64,000 bases of DNA. It comes from Lacticaseibacillus hulanensis (GTDB taxonomy: Bacteria; Bacillota; Bacilli; Lactobacillales; Lactobacillaceae). The position numbers were made by a program, and so were the translations under genes. Positions within the stretch are counted from its first letter, which is position 1; every line of letters begins with the position of its first letter. Of the stretch, positions 60,444 to 64,000 are shown piece by piece. The notes below the pieces were generated by a model. It was not told where the DNA came from. It did no database searches and saw only the letters and a list, made by a program, of their open reading frames with translations. The DNA is taken from assembly GCF_004010095.1 (NCBI RefSeq), contig NZ_RRYD01000006.1:38766-102765 (forward strand), given 5' to 3'.

Positions 60444-61387
60444 TAATCAATCACCTTCGTGTTGACCTCAAGCTTGCGCCCCAGGCCGTTCATGTATGCA
60501 GTTACTGTTTGCTTGGCCTTACCAGCCGGCTGCAGCTCATCGATGCTCAGCACAGTCTTGTTGCCGGCAGCCAGCACCAGTTCGTGCTTCCCGGACCGCA
60601 GGAGTGTTCCCGCTTCTGCAGTGGTCGTTTCGTCAAGCGGCGTTACGGCCCACAACTTGGTCCGCTGCCCGCCTAACTGCACCCAACCACCAACTGCGGG
60701 GCGCAGACCGCGCACCCACTGGTCAATTTCCTTGGCGGTAAGGGTGAAGTCGAGGTGCTCTTGATCCTTGCTGATGGTTGGGGAGAAGGTCACCTGGTCT
60801 TCCGGCTGCGGCGTGCGCGTTGCTGTGCCGTCGATAATGTGCGGCAACGTTGCAAGAAGCAGGTCGCGCCCAACCGGACTCAGCCGTTCGAACACGGTGC
60901 CCGCATCATCAGCGCGGCTCAGCGGGATGCTAGCCTGGGCGAACATGTCACCGGCGTCCATCTTCTTAACCATTTCGATAATGGTAACCCCAGCTTCGGT
61001 ATCACCGTTGATGATAGCGTACTGAATCGGCGCACCACCGCGATACTTCGGCAGCAGACTACCATGGACGTTAACGGCGGCAATCTTGACGGAATTAAGG
61101 AACTTGGTCGGCAAGAACTGCCCGTAAGCCGCAGTGACAATTAGATCCGCGTTCAGCGCGATGGCTTCTGCAAGCTCCGGGGACCCGGAGAGCTTTTCTG
61201 GCTGCAGCACCTTAATGCCGTGGCGCACCGCCGCCTGTTTAACCGGCGACTGCTGCAGAACCTGTTTGCGCCCAACCGGACGGTCCGGCTGGGTAATCAC
61301 TAACTGCACATCGTAATTCGCCCCGACCAGGCCATCAAGCACCGGCACGGCAAATTCTGGGGTACCCATAAAAATAACTGAGGTCAA
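60443..61387 (-). CDS. fmt: Methionyl-tRNA formyltransferase
   Basis: The enzyme formylates initiator Met-tRNA. I start it at the TTG at 61387 (MTSVIFMGTPEFAVP, 314 aa), with TAGGAG 7 bases upstream; a GTG three codons earlier is too close to that site. Motifs are VTAAYGQFLP, VHGSLLPKYRGGAPIQYAI with catalytic His, and KMDAGDM. A C-terminal OB-like domain follows. It sits between priA and rsmB as usual. Confidence 0.96.
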   Translation of the reverse strand: MTSVIFMGTPEFAVPVLDGLVGANYDVQLVITQPDRPVGRKQVLQQSPVKQAAVRHGIKVLQPEKLSGSPELAEAIALNADLIVTAAYGQFLPTKFLNSVKIAAVNVHGSLLPKYRGGAPIQYAIINGDTEAGVTIIEMVKKMDAGDMFAQASIPLSRADDAGTVFERLSPVGRDLLLATLPHIIDGTATRTPQPEDQVTFSPTISKDQEHLDFTLTAKEIDQWVRGLRPAVGGWVQLGGQRTKLWAVTPLDETTTAEAGTLLRSGKHELVLAAGNKTVLSIDELQPAGKAKQTVTAYMNGLGRKLEVNTKVID

Positions 61388-61472
61388 ATATTTCACTCCT
61401 AAATTTTTAACTGTCCAGCTGGCGGCTGCGTTGCTGGCGCATCGACCGCACCTGGACCTAACTAATCTCTAT

Positions 61473-63761
61473 CTAAACGAAGGACAACGGTTCCCGGTCA
61501 AAGGCAATCTGGAACCCGTTGCGGCTACTCTTCTGCGTGGTTTGCAGCATCTCTTGCAGCGTTGCGGTCAGATTTGGTTCGCGCTTGTACTTCACCACAA
61601 TCTGGTAGTAATACCGGCGCTTAAGCCGCGCAATCGCCCCGCGCGTCGGACCTAGGATTACGGCCTGCTTGCTGAGTTTTGCCTGCAACATGTCGGCGAG
61701 CCGAAACGCTGCCTTTGCTGCCTGGTCCTCATCTTCGTGGCTAACGGTCAGCCGGAAAGTGAAGTAGTACGGCGGGTAACCACCGGAATGCCGCATGTGC
61801 ATTTCGTAGGCGAAGAACCGCTCGTAGTCTTGGTGTTTAGCCAGCTGAATGGCGTAGTGATCGGGGTTATAGGTCTGAATGAAGACCTCCCCCGCCTTAT
61901 CCGCACGCCCAGCCCGGCCGCTAACCTGGGTCAGCAACTGGAACGTCCGCTCACTGGCCCGAAAGTCGGGCAGACCGAGGGCGGTGTCGGCGTTAATCAC
62001 CCCAACAAGGGTAACGTCGGGAAAATCAAGCCCCTTTGCAATCATCTGCGTGCCAAGCAAGATGTCGGCCTCGTGGTTGCCAAAGGTTTTGAGGATGCGG
62101 CCATGCGCGCCCTTGCGCCTCGTGGTGTCCACGTCCATCCGCAGAACCCGGGCTTTTGGAATCAGCGTGTGCAGCGTCTGCTCGACCTTTTCCGTCCCGG
62201 TCCCAAAGTAACGAATCTTGCGGGAATGGCAACTAGGACACTCGCGCGGCACTGGTTCTTCATGACCACAATAATGACACCTGAGTGTGTGCGTATCAAG
62301 GTGGAGCGTGAGGGAAATGTCACAGTTTGGGCACTTGGCCACGTAGCCGCATTCCCGGCACATGACAAATGACGAAAAACCGCGGCGGTTGAGCATCAAG
62401 ACACTCTGTTCGTGACGCTCCAGCCGCTTCTTCAGTGCATCCAGCAAGTCAACGGAAAAATCACCGGATTGATCATCCAGCTCCGCTTCCCGCATGTCAA
62501 CAATGTGCACCGGCGGCATCGGCTGATTATTAGCGCGTTCCGGCATGCGCAGACCGACGTACACGCCCTTTTCCGCCCGCGCCCGTGACTCCAGGCTCGG
62601 GGTCGCCGAACCGAGAACGACGGGGGCGTTATGGTATTTAGCCCGCCACAACAGGACGTCGCGCGCGTGGTAGCGCGGACTGTCCTCCTGCTTGTACGAG
62701 GCCTCATGCTCCTCGTCCATGATGAGCACCCCAATGTTGCGCAGTGGCGCAAACGCGGCACTGCGCGCGCCAACGACCACCTGGGCCTCACCGCGCGCGA
62801 TTCGCCGCCATTCGTCGAACTTCTCCCCGTTACCAAGACCGGAATGCAAAACGGCAACCTTGCTGCCAAAGCGGCCCTTAACGTTCGCCACCATCTGTGG
62901 GGTCAGGCCAATTTCCGGCACGAGCATGAGCGCGGTCCGCCCAATTTTCAGGGCTTCGGCAATCAGCTGCAGGTAGACCTCCGTCTTCCCGGACCCAGTG
63001 ACCCCTTCAAGCAGGAACGTTTTATCTTCCTTACCGTCAATCGAGCTGGTGACAGCATCATAGGCTTGCACCTGCTGTGGGGTGAGCGTTAACGGCTGCG
63101 TCCGCTCCAAATCGTCCAAGCTCGCATACGGCGTGCGGTATATCTCGCGTTGCTGCAGGCTGAGCCAGCCGAGCTGAACGGCCTTATTAATCGTTGTCCG
63201 GTCAATCTCGAGCTGCTTTTCCAGCTGCGTGACGCGGATACCTTCTTCGGGAATTGTCCCCTGACTGAGCGCTTGCAGCAGGTGCAACTGGCGCAGCGCG
63301 TTTTTGCGCACGTGTGCCTGTGCGTCCGCATACGCGGGTTGATCGAGAATCGGCGTGACAAAGTCCACCATTTGGGCCCGGCCCTTGTCGACCACCGTCT
63401 GCTTTTTGTTCAGCATCTTGGTCTCGGTTCGCAGCGCGCTGGGCAACATGGTCTGGATACAGGTTATCCAAAACGCATAACTATCATCAGCGAGCCAGCG
63501 GGACAGCTCGAGCATCTCCTGATTGAGGACTGGCTTCTTGTCGAGCACCGACTCAATTGTCTTGAGCTCACCCGCAAAATCGGCGCTTTCCTGCAGGCCA
63601 ACGACCATGCCCATTACGCGCCGGCTGCCGTTACCAAAATTAACGACAACACGCTTACCGGGAACAACCTGGTCAACTAGTTCGGCGGGAACCGCATAAT
63701 CATACGGCTGGTTCGTCTGCATCGTGGGAACATCCACGACTACTTTAGCCACTACTGCCAC
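61473..63761 (-). CDS. priA: Primosomal replication-restart helicase PriA
   Basis: This 762-aa helicase reloads the replisome at repaired forks. It has an N-terminal 3' DNA-binding domain (about 1-110), Walker A GVTGSGKTEVYLQ (about 250-262), MDEEHEASYKQE, paired zinc motifs (CRECGYVAKCPNC, CHYCGHEEPVPRECPSC, about 462-515) and GRAGRADK. The start is GTG behind GGGAGGCGC. A TATAAT promoter lies just upstream, so it heads this segment of the operon. Confidence 0.97.
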   Translation of the reverse strand: MAVVAKVVVDVPTMQTNQPYDYAVPAELVDQVVPGKRVVVNFGNGSRRVMGMVVGLQESADFAGELKTIESVLDKKPVLNQEMLELSRWLADDSYAFWITCIQTMLPSALRTETKMLNKKQTVVDKGRAQMVDFVTPILDQPAYADAQAHVRKNALRQLHLLQALSQGTIPEEGIRVTQLEKQLEIDRTTINKAVQLGWLSLQQREIYRTPYASLDDLERTQPLTLTPQQVQAYDAVTSSIDGKEDKTFLLEGVTGSGKTEVYLQLIAEALKIGRTALMLVPEIGLTPQMVANVKGRFGSKVAVLHSGLGNGEKFDEWRRIARGEAQVVVGARSAAFAPLRNIGVLIMDEEHEASYKQEDSPRYHARDVLLWRAKYHNAPVVLGSATPSLESRARAEKGVYVGLRMPERANNQPMPPVHIVDMREAELDDQSGDFSVDLLDALKKRLERHEQSVLMLNRRGFSSFVMCRECGYVAKCPNCDISLTLHLDTHTLRCHYCGHEEPVPRECPSCHSRKIRYFGTGTEKVEQTLHTLIPKARVLRMDVDTTRRKGAHGRILKTFGNHEADILLGTQMIAKGLDFPDVTLVGVINADTALGLPDFRASERTFQLLTQVSGRAGRADKAGEVFIQTYNPDHYAIQLAKHQDYERFFAYEMHMRHSGGYPPYYFTFRLTVSHEDEDQAAKAAFRLADMLQAKLSKQAVILGPTRGAIARLKRRYYYQIVVKYKREPNLTATLQEMLQTTQKSSRNGFQIAFDREPLSFV

Positions 63762-63797
63762 TTAATGCGCCTCCCTTTGCTAAAAAACCCTAGATTA

Positions 63798-63826
63798 ATT
63801 ATAACAGCAAACGTCAGCAATGTCTG
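63798..63826 (-). promoter_or_regulatory. Promoter of priA
   Basis: A consensus TATAAT (63798-63803) is preceded at 17 bases by CAGACA (63821-63826) on the minus strand, about 37 bases upstream of the GTG start. Confidence 0.6.
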
Positions 63827-63839
63827 AACCTATCGCCAA

Positions 63840-64000
63840 AATGCACGGTGGCAGTCCGGTGACGGTGTCCGGCAGTGTCAGCTCTTGGTGTAGGTAACCA
63901 GTAGGAGGGAGGCTCCGCGTTGCGGGGTTTGGCCTCCGGGTCCGGGCTGGGCCTCGGGTGTGCTTCGCCGTGGACGCTGTGGCGGTCGTCTGGAGCCGGA
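63840..64000. other. GC-rich non-coding segment at the window edge
   Basis: The last 160 bases are much richer in G and C, with a marked G bias on the + strand, than the DNA around them. I see no long open frame with a ribosome site, no tRNA and no clear terminator. It could be the edge of a repeat element or of an unusual intergenic region that continues outside the window. Confidence 0.4.

Noticed and set aside
1..64000. CRISPR arrays, rRNA, tRNA, complete insertion sequences, prophage structural genes
   Set aside because: I looked for regular spaced repeats, rRNA and tRNA signatures and transposase motifs and found none. The only recombinase is the inverton-associated one.

Overview
The window reads as chromosomal DNA from a fairly GC-rich member of the Lactobacillaceae. 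The right-hand 22 kb keeps the core order priA-fmt-rsmB-stp-prkC-rsgA-rpe-thiN-rpmB-asp23-fakA-recG-plsX-acpP-rnc-smc-ftsY, all on the minus strand. The left end carries a KxYKxGKxW-signal, sortase-anchored surface protein typical of lactobacilli. The genus cannot be fixed from the sequence alone.

Layout. (1) 1-6.4 kb: a partial unknown gene and a 63-aa membrane protein, the large repeat-rich surface protein behind an AT-rich leader with a 16-A tract, a GNAT acetyltransferase and an ATP-grasp protein. (2) 6.6-11 kb: an unusual module. It holds a HipA-like-kinase candidate coupled by a TAATG junction to a 93-aa protein, followed by a separately promoted 950-aa protein that joins a zinc ribbon, a degenerate Clp D1, an intact ClpB-type D2 ATPase and a C-terminal RNase HI-like domain. 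(3) 11.1-27.7 kb: a complete type 1 BREX system (brxA-brxB-brxC-pglX-pglZ-brxL). Its pglX faces a silent, oppositely oriented partial pglX across a tyrosine recombinase gene, with three nested inverted repeats that fit phase-variable target recognition. (4) 27.7-36.0 kb: a gene remnant, a lipoprotein and a complete four-gene Wadjet (jetABCD) anti-plasmid system. (5) 36-41 kb: a metabolic cluster (2-hydroxyacid dehydrogenase, dicarboxylate symporter, a lone ABC solute-binding lipoprotein behind a tyrosine-rich leader peptide with tandem terminators, and a PARG-like hydrolase). (6) 41-64 kb: housekeeping genes.

How they work together. Modules 2-4 form a defence island: BREX against phage, Wadjet against plasmids, and an uncharacterised AAA+/RNase H/kinase-like module that may be a third system. 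The BREX inverton would switch the methylation and restriction specificity of PglX. The housekeeping block couples translation initiation and rRNA methylation (fmt, rsmB), cell-wall kinase/phosphatase signalling (prkC, stp), ribosome maturation (rsgA), phospholipid synthesis (fakA, plsX, acpP), RNA processing (rnc), chromosome condensation (smc) and protein targeting (ftsY).

All calls come from reading motifs by eye. No database search was run, and identity figures for the repeats are hand counts.
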